DNA of 64,000 nucleotides, taken from the NCBI GenBank assembly GCA_006503475.1, contig RSEH01000034.1, positions 1 to 64,000 on the forward strand. Direction: 5' to 3'. The position numbers and the translations under genes are program-made. This DNA is from Stentor roeselii (taxonomy: Eukaryota > Ciliophora > Heterotrichea > Heterotrichida > Stentoridae). Shown here piece after piece: positions 54,152 to 62,937 of the stretch (the first letter of the stretch is position 1; the number at the start of each line of letters is the position of its first letter). The notes beneath the pieces were generated by a model. It saw nothing but the letters and a program-made list of their open reading frames with translations. It had not been told where the DNA came from and did no database searches.

Positions 54152-55948
54152 TCAATTTCTTTCCAATACCAAAAATTCAGCTTCTTGTAGGACGTCCTTC
54201 CGCTCTTTAATTAAATAAAGTGCTTGGTACCAGGGCGAGAGCTGTTCTTTGAAACTTTGAAAGCTTTCAAGGAATCTCTGTGCAAGAGCTTTGTCTTTCC
54301 AGTACCTGACACTGTCTTCATTGAGTAGGTTGAAGTTATAAAGTAACTCAGGCGGGTATTCACATTGAACGACGTCGACTTTAGAGTTTTCCAGTTCATT
54401 CAGGCAGTTTCCATATCTCTGTTGAAAGAAGGGGAAAAAAAAGTCAGGCAGTGAATTTTTCACGTATTCAAAAGCGTACTTCAAGTGAAATACGACCTGT
54501 TTGTAAAGCACGTCATTAGGCAAAAAGTGGAATTTCAAGTACTTCGTGACCAGCTGGACTATCGGCAACGAGTCAATCACTTGATAGGCTTTGATGCTCG
54601 AGTAGGAAAAAGAGCACATTCGCAGTAATAAGACCTGAAGGGCTTCTTCGGCAAGGTCGAACTGATTTTCTTTCATGATAACGCAATGCAAGGTCACTAA
54701 AGCGTCTTCCCATTGTTTATTCGTGATTTTTCCGAAGGTCCAGATTAAAGACTTCACATATCGAATCTTACTTAAAAGTTCAGAACCTAACGAGTACTCC
54801 AGTTTTGACACGTTTTGAGGAAGTCCTGCCTTTTCCAGAAGATCTTTCCGCAGTGGCTGGTTGATACTCATGTAGTCCTGTTGAAGGACTTCCCAACAGC
54901 AGTAGTTTAAAAGGTGTAGTTTGGCAATTACTGCACTTTCATGCTGAGTCAGAGCGAAAAGACTGGAGCAGGATACTTCGAAACTGAGTCGTTGTTCATG
55001 AGTGAGTTTTTGATAAGTTGAGTAGTTTCTGGAGAGCTCTTCTAGTTCTGATGAAAAAGTCTTGCTTAGGACCTCAGCTGGTGAAAAATCATTGACTTTG
55101 ACGAGAGGTACTTCGAAGATAGACTTGCAGGAACGGTCTAAGGTCAGTCTGAGGTTGTTGTTGCTGATGTCTCGAACTGCGGGGTACTGAATCATCATCA
55201 TTTTCTTCAACATGTTATTGCAGGTCACTGCTCGGTCTACAAAATTCTTATCTTTCAGCTGTTTTCTCACTATTTCTATATCTTTCGAGTAGTTTTCATA
55301 GTGTTTTACATGCATTTCTGCCTCACAAAAGCAGGAATTTAAAAATTCTTCTTTATCTTTACATTTCGTGTCGAGTTGCTCGAGACTTTCTTTCCTTTTC
55401 ACTTCAACCTGCTTTAAAAAGAAGTCGAAAACTGAGTTTATGTCTGTTCGAAGACGTGTTTGACTTGAATTCAGTTCTCGAAGTTCTTTTTTTATTCTTT
55501 CACAAGCTCTTAATGAAGTTTCAAGTCCTTCTTCAATGCGGTCTGCGAGTTTTTTTAGTTTTGACTCAATTTCTGTGATTATTAAATGATGGTCTGCGTC
55601 GTAGACGTCGTGTCCTGCGTGGTTTCGAATGCATTTGAAACAACAGTTTAAGTTGCAGGTTTTGCATATCAGAGTTATTGGATGTGAATGTGATGAACAT
55701 GTCTCTCTTGAAGGAATCCCTGATTTGTGAAGGTTTAGAAGTTGTAGGATTGCGTAGTTCACTGTTAGTTGCTTTGTTGCTTTTGGCTCTAGTTTTCGGT
55801 CGATTGGACATTTGATGTCTGATGAGTTCGAGTTTATTTTAAGAACGCAATCTTTGCATAATGTGTGACCGCAGCTTAGGATTAGAGGAAGTTTTTCGAA
55901 TGAGTTGTAGGGCTCTAAGCAGACTATACACTCTATAATGCTTTCCAT
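54152..55948 (-). CDS. TRIM-like RING/B-box protein
   Basis: This is a 598-aa protein. It has a RING at residues 7-50 (CIVCLEPYNSFEKLPLILSC, GHTLCKDC, IKCPIDR) and a B-box2 at about 83-120 (CSSHSHPITLICKTCNLNCC, FKCIRNHAGH). A coiled coil follows (about 125-260), then about 300 residues of helical sequence that I cannot place. This is the RING, B-box, coiled-coil order of TRIM ubiquitin ligases, with an unknown C-terminal domain in place of SPRY or NHL. Its start overlaps by 11 bp the first possible ATG of the divergent amidase gene. Confidence 0.87.
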   Translation of the reverse strand: MESIIECIVCLEPYNSFEKLPLILSCGHTLCKDCVLKINSNSSDIKCPIDRKLEPKATKQLTVNYAILQLLNLHKSGIPSRETCSSHSHPITLICKTCNLNCCFKCIRNHAGHDVYDADHHLIITEIESKLKKLADRIEEGLETSLRACERIKKELRELNSSQTRLRTDINSVFDFFLKQVEVKRKESLEQLDTKCKDKEEFLNSCFCEAEMHVKHYENYSKDIEIVRKQLKDKNFVDRAVTCNNMLKKMMMIQYPAVRDISNNNLRLTLDRSCKSIFEVPLVKVNDFSPAEVLSKTFSSELEELSRNYSTYQKLTHEQRLSFEVSCSSLFALTQHESAVIAKLHLLNYCCWEVLQQDYMSINQPLRKDLLEKAGLPQNVSKLEYSLGSELLSKIRYVKSLIWTFGKITNKQWEDALVTLHCVIMKENQFDLAEEALQVLLLRMCSFSYSSIKAYQVIDSLPIVQLVTKYLKFHFLPNDVLYKQVVFHLKYAFEYVKNSLPDFFFPFFQQRYGNCLNELENSKVDVVQCEYPPELLYNFNLLNEDSVRYWKDKALAQRFLESFQSFKEQLSPWYQALYLIKERKDVLQEAEFLVLERN

Positions 55949-57707
55949 TTATCGTCTTTTTACTTTCCGATCACTTTCCACTTTCCAGCGAAGTAGCGTT
56001 GTTAAAATGTCAGAAGAGTACTGGAAAGAAGGATTCGTGACTCCTTTTGGTAAAGTACTCGGAACTTTCCAAGGTGTTGAAGGCAGGTCAAACGGTAGCG
56101 ACCGTCACTTTTCAGGTGAGCAGAGCTTCGTAGACGGTATTTATACAGGCTTCAAGTATCAGTGCGTCGAGTACGCCAGACGCTGGCTCTTGAGCAAAGG
56201 CCTTGAGTTCCACAGCGTGCCACTGGCCGCGCATATCTGGAATATAAAGTTCTTGGAGAGGGTCACAGACGGAAAAGCGACGAGCATGAAAAGAGTTCCG
56301 AATGGTTCTCCAACCCCTCCTATTCCTGAAGCCATCATCATTTGGAAGGTCGCCGATGATATGCCCTTCGGGCATATCGCTGTTATCACTGATGTTAATG
56401 TTCAACAAGGCTGGGTTAGAATCGCTGAACAAAATGTGGATAATGATGTATGGCCCGGAGATTATGCCAGAGAACTTAAACTTGAAGTTGAGGATGGAAA
56501 GTACTGGATTAGGGATGATGATGAAGTTTTTGGATGGCTTGTTGTTAATTTTGATGTGGATGGTCAGGATCCTGCGGAATTGGTCAATATTGAACAACCG
56601 GTTTGTAGACATGTTTTAGAGGGATATAAAGAAAGTCACCCTAATAATGATATTGAAGAAAAATTTGAAGAGGTTTGGGGATCTGCGTATCGGGCTGTAC
56701 CTCAGACTAGCTTTTATACTATTGAAGCTCATTTGGCGTATAAAATCAAATATGCTTCTATGGAATCTGGGTTTATGTGTATGAGATCTACTAATCATGT
56801 TATTCAACATCCAGAATTGTGGGAAAGATTTGGATTACCTGATTGGATATGGCCTTATATTCAGAAGTCTTTTGATAGTTTCTGGAACGGCAACGGAAAA
56901 GCAATAACTGGAAGAGTTGAGTTCGCATTTAATGGCCGACACTTAAAGATAATGAAACTCCTTCCAGATTCACTCGAAGGTTTTCCAGAATCCTGCTACT
57001 TCCAAGACATAATCGGTGCGAAATACGGATTAGAAATGGGAAAATCACCTCAAAAAGACTTATACGACCAGTTAATTCTTCACTTAAAAGACAGCTTGAA
57101 AGAATTCGTCCATATCCTAACAAGAAATGAGAAAAACGATGGATACCTTCAATTTTTCTTGCAAAAGGCCTTAAACGATGCAGGAATCGAAAACAAAATC
57201 ATAACTTTGACTGACTTTTCCCGAAACTCCGAAGGAAAGTTCATCGATAATCAAGGACAAGAAATCCAAACGATTTGGAAGACCTTTACCTGGAACTCTG
57301 TTCTCGAAACCACAGCTCCTCCGAATTCATCTTCAGAGTTGCAAGTAATCGACTTACTTTTAGACGAAAACGTGAAAACATTAGAACCTGTTTGGAAAGT
57401 ACTTTCTTCAAGTCCTGCAATATTTCCAGTGATTTATCAACTTTTCACTAATCACATTTATTTGAAGGCTGCGGACTGGGAAATATCTGACAAGTTGCAA
57501 GGGAAAGAAGTAGAAAAAGTGACATATTTAGCTAACGGTAAAGAAATGCACTTTTATCAAGAAAAGTTTGAAAGACAGATGCTTGATGGCCATAGTCCTT
57601 TAATCGAATCATGGTTTTTAGGAAGGCGCTTAACTGGATTCGGCTTCTGTGAAGAAGGACTTGAACGTCTTCCTGTCTACTGCACAAGAATAATAAACGA
57701 CGACTAG
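55938..57707 (+). CDS. glutathionylspermidine amidase, fused to a degenerate synthetase domain
   Basis: This is a 589-aa protein with the layout of bifunctional glutathionylspermidine synthetase/amidase (E. coli: about 619 aa). The CHAP-type amidase (about 30-215) keeps the catalytic Cys 76 in KYQCVEYARRWLL and His 146 in FGHIAVITDV, plus RIAEQNVDND, so it should split glutathionylspermidine. The synthetase half keeps the fold marks (WPYIQKSFDSFW, ITGRVEFAF, IQTIWKTFTWNS). It has lost the Mg/ATP residues: LKVYEYNADS of E. coli reads LKIMKLLPDS, and the Gly-rich ATP lid is missing. The first ATG (55938) would give a mitochondrial-type presequence (MLSIYRLFTFRSLSTFQRSS) but overlaps the divergent gene. 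ATG 56007 (MSEEYWKEG) is the alternative start. Confidence 0.88.
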   Translation: MLSIYRLFTFRSLSTFQRSSVVKMSEEYWKEGFVTPFGKVLGTFQGVEGRSNGSDRHFSGEQSFVDGIYTGFKYQCVEYARRWLLSKGLEFHSVPLAAHIWNIKFLERVTDGKATSMKRVPNGSPTPPIPEAIIIWKVADDMPFGHIAVITDVNVQQGWVRIAEQNVDNDVWPGDYARELKLEVEDGKYWIRDDDEVFGWLVVNFDVDGQDPAELVNIEQPVCRHVLEGYKESHPNNDIEEKFEEVWGSAYRAVPQTSFYTIEAHLAYKIKYASMESGFMCMRSTNHVIQHPELWERFGLPDWIWPYIQKSFDSFWNGNGKAITGRVEFAFNGRHLKIMKLLPDSLEGFPESCYFQDIIGAKYGLEMGKSPQKDLYDQLILHLKDSLKEFVHILTRNEKNDGYLQFFLQKALNDAGIENKIITLTDFSRNSEGKFIDNQGQEIQTIWKTFTWNSVLETTAPPNSSSELQVIDLLLDENVKTLEPVWKVLSSSPAIFPVIYQLFTNHIYLKAADWEISDKLQGKEVEKVTYLANGKEMHFYQEKFERQMLDGHSPLIESWFLGRRLTGFGFCEEGLERLPVYCTRIINDD

Positions 57708-57727
57708 TTTAATCTATCCAAATAAAA

Positions 57728-58627
57728 ATGTCCCACTACGAAAAAATCACTTTTCTCGGCTCAGGGACATACGGAGAGGTCTGGCAGTACCTCGACACCC
57801 AGAAGTCAGTGCAAGTAGCAGTAAAAACAATAAAAGTCATAAACCAAGGCGAAGGCATCAACTTTACAGCCCTTCGCGAAATCATGTTACTTCAAGAACT
57901 CAAACATCCAAACATCATCTCTCTTCAAGACGTGTACCTAAAAAACTCTAACATTCACCTTGTCTTAGAACTTGCGGAATTCGACTTGAGTAAAAAAATC
58001 TCTTCACTTCCTGACAATGAAGCGATAACAAAAGGTCTCATGAGGCAGATATTAGCAGGTCTTGCTTATATGCATGATAATTCTATTTTACATCGAGATT
58101 TGAAACCTGGAAATTTGTTGCTTACCAGGAGGGGCGAGGTAAAAATCACTGATTTCGGCACTGCGAAGATTATTTGTGATAGAAATGCACCAAGGAGCTC
58201 TGGTGTCTGCTCACTTTGGTATCAGTCTCCTGAACTGCTTTATGGGGCTAAGTTTTATGGGAAGTCTATGGACATCTGGTCTGTTGGATGCATTTTCGCT
58301 GAACTTCTGAGTAAAAGACCGTTTTTTAATGGAAATACTGCAATTGACCAGCTTAATAAAATTTTTACTACTTTGGGAACACCTGATGAGGAGGATTGGC
58401 CTGGGATTAACTATCTTCCTAATTACATGCCTTTTGAACCATCTCCGAAAATTTCGTTTACTAAGGCTTTTCCACAAGCTTCGAGTGAAGCGAGAGATTT
58501 GCTGAAGAGCATGGTTGAGTTTTCCCCTGGTAGACGAATATCAGCTGAAGAAGCTTTAAAACACAAGTTTTTCACAACTGGGTGTCCTCCAGCCTCATGT
58601 GAAGAAATCGCCAAAGTGATAAACTAA
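57728..58627 (+). CDS. CDK7-like cyclin-dependent kinase
   Basis: This is a 299-aa protein, the whole kinase fold and little else. It has the Gly loop GSGTYGEV, Lys in VAVKTIKV, a C-helix NFTALREIMLLQEL (as NRTALREI in CDK7), HRDLKPGNLLL (Asp 124), DFGTAK (Asp 142), and DIWSVGCIFAELL. CDK7 phosphorylates other CDKs and the polymerase II tail. The activation segment differs: WYRAPELL reads WYQSPELL, and the segment RSSGVCSLWYQ has Ser where CDK7 has its activating Thr. It starts only 20 bp after the amidase stop, on the same strand. Another CDK subfamily is possible. Confidence 0.85.
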   Translation: MSHYEKITFLGSGTYGEVWQYLDTQKSVQVAVKTIKVINQGEGINFTALREIMLLQELKHPNIISLQDVYLKNSNIHLVLELAEFDLSKKISSLPDNEAITKGLMRQILAGLAYMHDNSILHRDLKPGNLLLTRRGEVKITDFGTAKIICDRNAPRSSGVCSLWYQSPELLYGAKFYGKSMDIWSVGCIFAELLSKRPFFNGNTAIDQLNKIFTTLGTPDEEDWPGINYLPNYMPFEPSPKISFTKAFPQASSEARDLLKSMVEFSPGRRISAEEALKHKFFTTGCPPASCEEIAKVIN

Positions 58628-58693
58628 TGGTAATTTGAACTATTCAACTGAATTATGATGATTAAATTAGATTCTTTTCATTTATCTTTAATT

Positions 58694-59401
58694 TTATTCG
58701 TTTCGAGGAGATCTAATACAGGACCTTGTTTTTCTTCCTTCTTGAGCAAGGAAAACTAAATTTTCTTGAGTTTTTAAACATTCAGATCTTTGAAATTTCT
58801 TCAAATCATCAGTGAATGCTTTAGACCCTTGGCTGTATTCTTGATGAAATTCATGGACAAGTCCAGGTAGAAAAGTATTTCTAAGACTTTCCCTTTTAAG
58901 CCTGTCCCATGACTTTAAATTGAGCAAGATCATATTAGGCTTCATTTGCTTATGAGCAAGACTTAAGTTTGAGGTTGGTCTTTGAATGTTTTCTTTCTTG
59001 GTTGATCGTTTGTTGCTTTCTCGAAATACGTTGACTTGCTGCACCTTTTCACTTAGTTCTTTCGTTAACGGAACTTTTGGGTATCGCGAGCTTCTGAATT
59101 TTGAAGCTGAGGTGCTGCGATCTGATATTTCTTCAGCTTGTTTTGAGATCTCGGAGAATAGTGGACGGTTGTAGTGCTTTGCTTGGCTGTAGGCGTTGAA
59201 TCTGGACTCGATATAATGAGATGATGGAATGTGTTTCACTTCTACTGAGTCAAGGTTTTCTTTAAGAGTCTTGTGCTTAGGTCGAATACGGATTTTCGTT
59301 GATATGCAAAGTTCAGTATGAGTACCTTTAAAAATCGGATCTTTCACTAATGTTGGCAGATTCATTCCAGTCATTTCTGTTAAGGTGAATTCGTTACGCA
59401 T
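58694..59401 (-). CDS. basic protein, unknown
   Basis: This is a 235-aa frame from ATG 59399-59401 (MRNEFTLTEMTGMNLPTLVK). It is rich in Lys, Arg, Ser and Asn and mostly without regular structure until residue 160, then a helical stretch (SWDRLKRESLRNTFLPGLVH). No recognised domain. Composition suits a cytoskeleton-associated protein, but no function is assigned. It is convergent with the kinase gene (66 bp between stops) and starts 29 bp after the stop of the queuosine gene, same strand. Confidence 0.6.
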   Translation of the reverse strand: MRNEFTLTEMTGMNLPTLVKDPIFKGTHTELCISTKIRIRPKHKTLKENLDSVEVKHIPSSHYIESRFNAYSQAKHYNRPLFSEISKQAEEISDRSTSASKFRSSRYPKVPLTKELSEKVQQVNVFRESNKRSTKKENIQRPTSNLSLAHKQMKPNMILLNLKSWDRLKRESLRNTFLPGLVHEFHQEYSQGSKAFTDDLKKFQRSECLKTQENLVFLAQEGRKTRSCIRSPRNE

Positions 59402-59430
59402 TAATTACAAAATATTAAACTTGCTAAGAT

Positions 59431-60330
59431 TTAATAAAAAGTAGTTAAAGTGCGATGATGGGGTTTAAGTAGACCTGCTTTTTTTTCAGTTTCTCCGATT
59501 TGCCATAAAAGCCAGTCAACTTTATAAACTGGTTGATTGATTAACTTCGCAAGTTCATCACATGCAACAACGGTAGCAGCTCGAATCTCAACTTCAAACT
59601 CGCTTCCTTTTTCAATAATTACCAGTTCATCAACCATTCGCTGCAACTGTTCAGAATATTTAAGGACTCCCTTGCTATTCAAGACCTGAGGCACTTGATA
59701 ATCAGGAAACATTGTCAGAAGTTCCATGTCATGAAATTCCCAGCACCCAGCAGCGAAAAGGTCACAAATGAGTATTTGAGCTCTTTTCATCAAGTACACC
59801 TTTTCCCCTTCGTAGTCGAAAACGTCTCGAAAGCCTGGAAAATGATTAAAAATCAAATCGAGCAGCTATTTTTTCCTTACTTTCATTGCAGAATTTTCAC
59901 AGGATTCAAGAAGTTTCGAATAATTACCTGAAAAATGCTCGCAAGTTGCTTGTCCTAACTCGAGTAGTTTGGAAAGACGGGTTTGGAGATCTGGGAAATC
60001 GTTTGGGAATATTTGAAACATGTCTGATTCTGAAAAAGTGGAAATTGATGAGGGACTTAAGGATTCTGGATTGGTTTTCATCATTTGTTTGAGGTTTCTT
60101 GCAAGGTCTGGGTAGTCATAACTGCTATGAGGCCAAAAGCAGAAGTTAAGTGCATCCAAAGCAAAAATATAATCAACTTTATTATCCCCATTGTAATGAA
60201 ACTCAAAAGAATCCCAAGGTTCAGGTTCCCTGTGATAAATCTGAGCCAACCCAGTAAGTTTCTCAAAATCAATCTTAACATACCTCGCTTTTGCCATGAC
60301 ATCCAAGCAAGTTTGCCTAACCCTTGACAT
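59431..60330 (-). CDS. QNG1: queuosine nucleoside glycosylase/salvage protein (DUF2419, QNG1); one 15-nt intron
   Basis: Two exons, complement(59431-59865, 59881-60330), encode 294 aa. The intron (59866-59880) reads GTAAGGAAAAAATAG in the sense direction; its removal joins ENSAMK to LLDLIFNHFPGFRDVFDYEG. Family marks are VKIDFEKLTGLA, IFALDALNFCFWP, FHYNGDN near the start, then FRDVFDYEG...VYLMKRAQILICDL and EVEIRAATVVACDELAKLIN. Length and motifs match animal C9orf64/QNG1, which releases queuine from queuosine monophosphate so that it can be reused in tRNA. Ciliates, like other eukaryotes, cannot make queuine and must salvage it from food bacteria. Start codons of this and the next gene are 47 bp apart. 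Confidence 0.88.
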
Positions 60331-60377
60331 ATTTTCTAATAAATCCAGTCAAACTTCTCGATTTCTAATAAATTTAA

Positions 60378-60824
60378 ATGGATGCTGAAGAACTGAAAAG
60401 AGCTCATGAGATCTTCGAAATGCTTGACAAGCAACACTCAGACTGTATTCATGTTCAAGAACTGGGAAAGGCCCTCAGAGGCATGGGACTAGCTCCAAGT
60501 GAGACTCACGTTCGAGATTTTACTGAAAAATGCGACAAAGACCCGAACAATTGCTTGACTATTGAGGAATTTAGGAAGATTTATAAGGAATGCAAAACCA
60601 TCGCTGCTTTTAATAATGATGATGTTGTTCAGCAGATTAGAAGACTTGACCCTAGGAATACTGGAGTCATTACCGCGTCTGAATTGAAAGAACTGCTGAT
60701 CACTGGAGATGAACCATTGACTCCATATGAAGCTGATTTGATTATCGCTGATTTTTGTAATAGTTCGACTGAAAGTATTAATTTGAACCAGTTCATTGAT
60801 GCTTTGATTAATATTAAGTATTGA
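60378..60824 (+). CDS. calmodulin-like EF-hand protein with degenerate calcium loops
   Basis: This is a 148-aa protein, the length of calmodulin and myosin light chains, with four EF-hand units. Loop 1 (DKQHSDCIHVQE) and loop 3 (DPRNTGVITASE) keep the first Asp and last Glu but lack several ligands. Loop 2 (DKDPNNCLTIEE) is the best candidate for calcium binding. Loop 4 (NSSTESINLNQF) is dead. Such proteins act as light chains or as partners of centrin-like filaments. I cannot say which; it is neither a true calmodulin nor a typical centrin, lacking the basic N-terminal tail. Confidence 0.8.
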   Translation: MDAEELKRAHEIFEMLDKQHSDCIHVQELGKALRGMGLAPSETHVRDFTEKCDKDPNNCLTIEEFRKIYKECKTIAAFNNDDVVQQIRRLDPRNTGVITASELKELLITGDEPLTPYEADLIIADFCNSSTESINLNQFIDALINIKY

Positions 60825-61814
60825 GTGTATTTGATTTAAAAGTTTTCGATATTTGGAATGGTTTTGGATGTAGGTTTTTGTGGTTTAAGAGTGAAGATGA
60901 TGTTTGAGAGGGATTGATTATATTTTTAGATTTTTATCAGTTTTTGGTTAAGTTAAAGCAATTGTGGTCTTCACTTATGTATACTTGATTATTATTCACT
61001 TAAAACAACATAATAATAAATTTAGATGACTATCTTATTAGCTTATCTTTAAATTCGACCTTAGACTGTAATTTTTTTCAAGTGAAACGATTTTTATATA
61101 AATTACTTTAAATTCACAATTCTTAATTCAAAATATTTGAAATGAGGATCAATTTCAATCAAAACCCTTAGCTTGAACTCTTATTTATAGGACATGCGTT
61201 TTGAAAGTAGATTATTTTTATAAAAGATTGTAAAATGTTTAAATAATCCACAAATGGTAATAAGGGCAAATCCAATTGTTATGCCTGATATCCATATAAT
61301 TAATTTTTCATACGATTTACCTTAGCAGATTTTGCGAATGGCGAGAGAATCAATTGCTTTATAAGTAAATGCTCTGAAAATTTGGTTTTATTGCAAATGA
61401 TTTGAAAAATTTTATTATTATTTGAGTTTACTAGGCTCATATTATAAAATTTTAAGTTTTTAAGTTTCCAGATGTAAAATCTCTTAAAAATTTAAGTGAT
61501 TATACGACTTGAATTTAAGTGACAATCGAATTGACTAGGAAGTAAAAGATTTATCAGAAAAGAACAGTCTAGCCTTCATCACAATCCCGAAAGTTCAAGA
61601 ACAACTGTAACAATCTATTCTTTCACAAAATTCTTTATTTATTTCCAAGATATCTCTCTTATTCTCATCATCACATCAGTTAAAAATAGTGTAACCACCT
61701 ACTTCAAACCATTTTCTCCCCACTTCACCAAATCCCCTTCTACCCCGATAAAATTTTGTAATTCATTCAAATCCTCATCTTATTAATCCTTTACTAATTA
61801 TTTTCAAGCAGTGT
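60825..61814. other. long AT-rich intergenic region
   Basis: These 990 bp have no intact gene. The start is G/T-rich on the plus strand (3' flank of the EF-hand gene). The last 180 bp are C/T-rich (CTACCCCGATAAAATTTTG) and lie downstream of the convergent gene at 61815-62276. The middle contains a possible decayed membrane-protein fragment (61181-61440). Otherwise nothing was recognised. Confidence 0.55.
61181..61440 (-). pseudogene. possible relic of a single-span membrane protein
   Basis: Two overlapping minus-strand frames together look like the end of a membrane protein. The first starts at ATG 61440 (MSLVNSNNNKIFQIICNKTK...) and stops at 61300. The second, in another frame and ending at TAA 61181, encodes a hydrophobic helix followed by basic residues (LIIWISGITIGFALITICGL, then FYKNNLLSKRMSYK). 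No 15-nt intron joins them. A helix of this kind rarely arises by chance, so a shifted remnant is the best reading, with low confidence. Confidence 0.3.
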
Positions 61815-62276
61815 TCACCCAGACTTCTTAATACTCTCAACAATCCTTTTACTAGTCTTCAAAATCGACTTGACAGTCACAATCCTGGAGTTGATTTTCG
61901 GAAGACTATTACAGGAAGTTCGAATAACCTGCGATCTCCCTGTATTCATAATCTTAACCTCCTGAGAATCATCTAAAATTTTACTTTGTTGAAACATCAC
62001 CAGCTTTGAAGGAGAGCCTCTGAGTGGCGGAAGGAGTCTTAAAGAAGATTTGCTTCGAGTTGTTTGCTTCGATGAACAGTTTTTTGCATCGATTTCACTG
62101 TTTTGCATGATTATTCGAGGTTTTGACTGGACTGAAATTAGGACTGACCTGTGTATTTTGCTTTCAGGGATTTCAATTTTTTCTATTGGATTCAGGATGT
62201 TTAATGAATTTAGACCTGATTTTCCGATCTTCTCAATTTTGTCCTTGAACCTGTTGGCGAAATCAGAAGAAGCCAT
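61815..62276 (-). CDS. basic protein, unknown
   Basis: This is a 153-aa frame from ATG 62274-62276 (MASSDFANRFKDKIEKIGKS). It is Lys/Ser-rich with a mid-part of low complexity (SSKQTTRSKSSLRLLPPL) and a helical end (VKSILKTSKRIVESIKKSG). No recognised domain. The ORF is the only candidate here, and its composition resembles the neighbouring gene at 62438-62845. Both could encode fast-evolving structural proteins. Confidence 0.5.
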   Translation of the reverse strand: MASSDFANRFKDKIEKIGKSGLNSLNILNPIEKIEIPESKIHRSVLISVQSKPRIIMQNSEIDAKNCSSKQTTRSKSSLRLLPPLRGSPSKLVMFQQSKILDDSQEVKIMNTGRSQVIRTSCNSLPKINSRIVTVKSILKTSKRIVESIKKSG

Positions 62277-62437
62277 GATTAATAGTAAATCATTTTTGCA
62301 ATAATTAACGAGGATAGAGCGGAAAATTAGCTAAGAATTGCTAAAGATTCATGATTGGGAAGTCTTTTTGGTTGTGATAGAAATAAGAATTATTTTATTA
62401 TAAGATGATAAAATATTATTTAGTGTGATTCCAAAAC

Positions 62438-62845
62438 TTATAAGTTTTTCGGTGATCGCTGAAAAATCAGTCCAAATTGGGAGAACCTTTCTCGAGACCT
62501 GTTCATATTCGAAGGTGTGTGTGATCGTCTAAGTAAGGATTTCCTCCTTACCTTAAATTGTTTGTGGAAGGTTTCAGGATTTATTACCAGAGGATAATTC
62601 GGCGAAATCAGAGATTCCGTTGTTCTTGGAATATTCTTTGAACCAGCAGGACTAAATGACTCAGGCCTGATCACTTTGATGAAAATTTTAAGTTCTTTGC
62701 TGTCAGTTGTTTCTTTTGATAACTCCTGACTATTTAATGATTGCTTGATTTTCGATTTATTCAAACTAATTGTATCTCGAAATCTGATAATTTTCGATTC
62801 TAGTCTCTTTAAAACTCTATGAAAATATCTATTGGGTTCAATCAT
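62438..62845 (-). CDS. small basic protein, unknown
   Basis: This is a 135-aa frame from ATG 62843-62845 (MIEPNRYFHRVLKRLESKII); a slightly longer frame would use TTG. It is rich in Arg, Lys and Ser (KVRRKSLLRRSHTPSNMNRS) with no recognised domain. The stop is TAA at 62438. It lies between another small basic gene and a tandem-repeat array, in a sparse part of the window, so its status is uncertain. Confidence 0.45.
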   Translation of the reverse strand: MIEPNRYFHRVLKRLESKIIRFRDTISLNKSKIKQSLNSQELSKETTDSKELKIFIKVIRPESFSPAGSKNIPRTTESLISPNYPLVINPETFHKQFKVRRKSLLRRSHTPSNMNRSRERFSQFGLIFQRSPKNL

Positions 62846-62937
62846 AATTATAATCAACCTCTCATTGAATTAAATGGACTCTTCGAGTTTTCAACAAGAC
62901 AATACTTTAAGAGAAAGAATTAAATAAGCCCTAAAAA

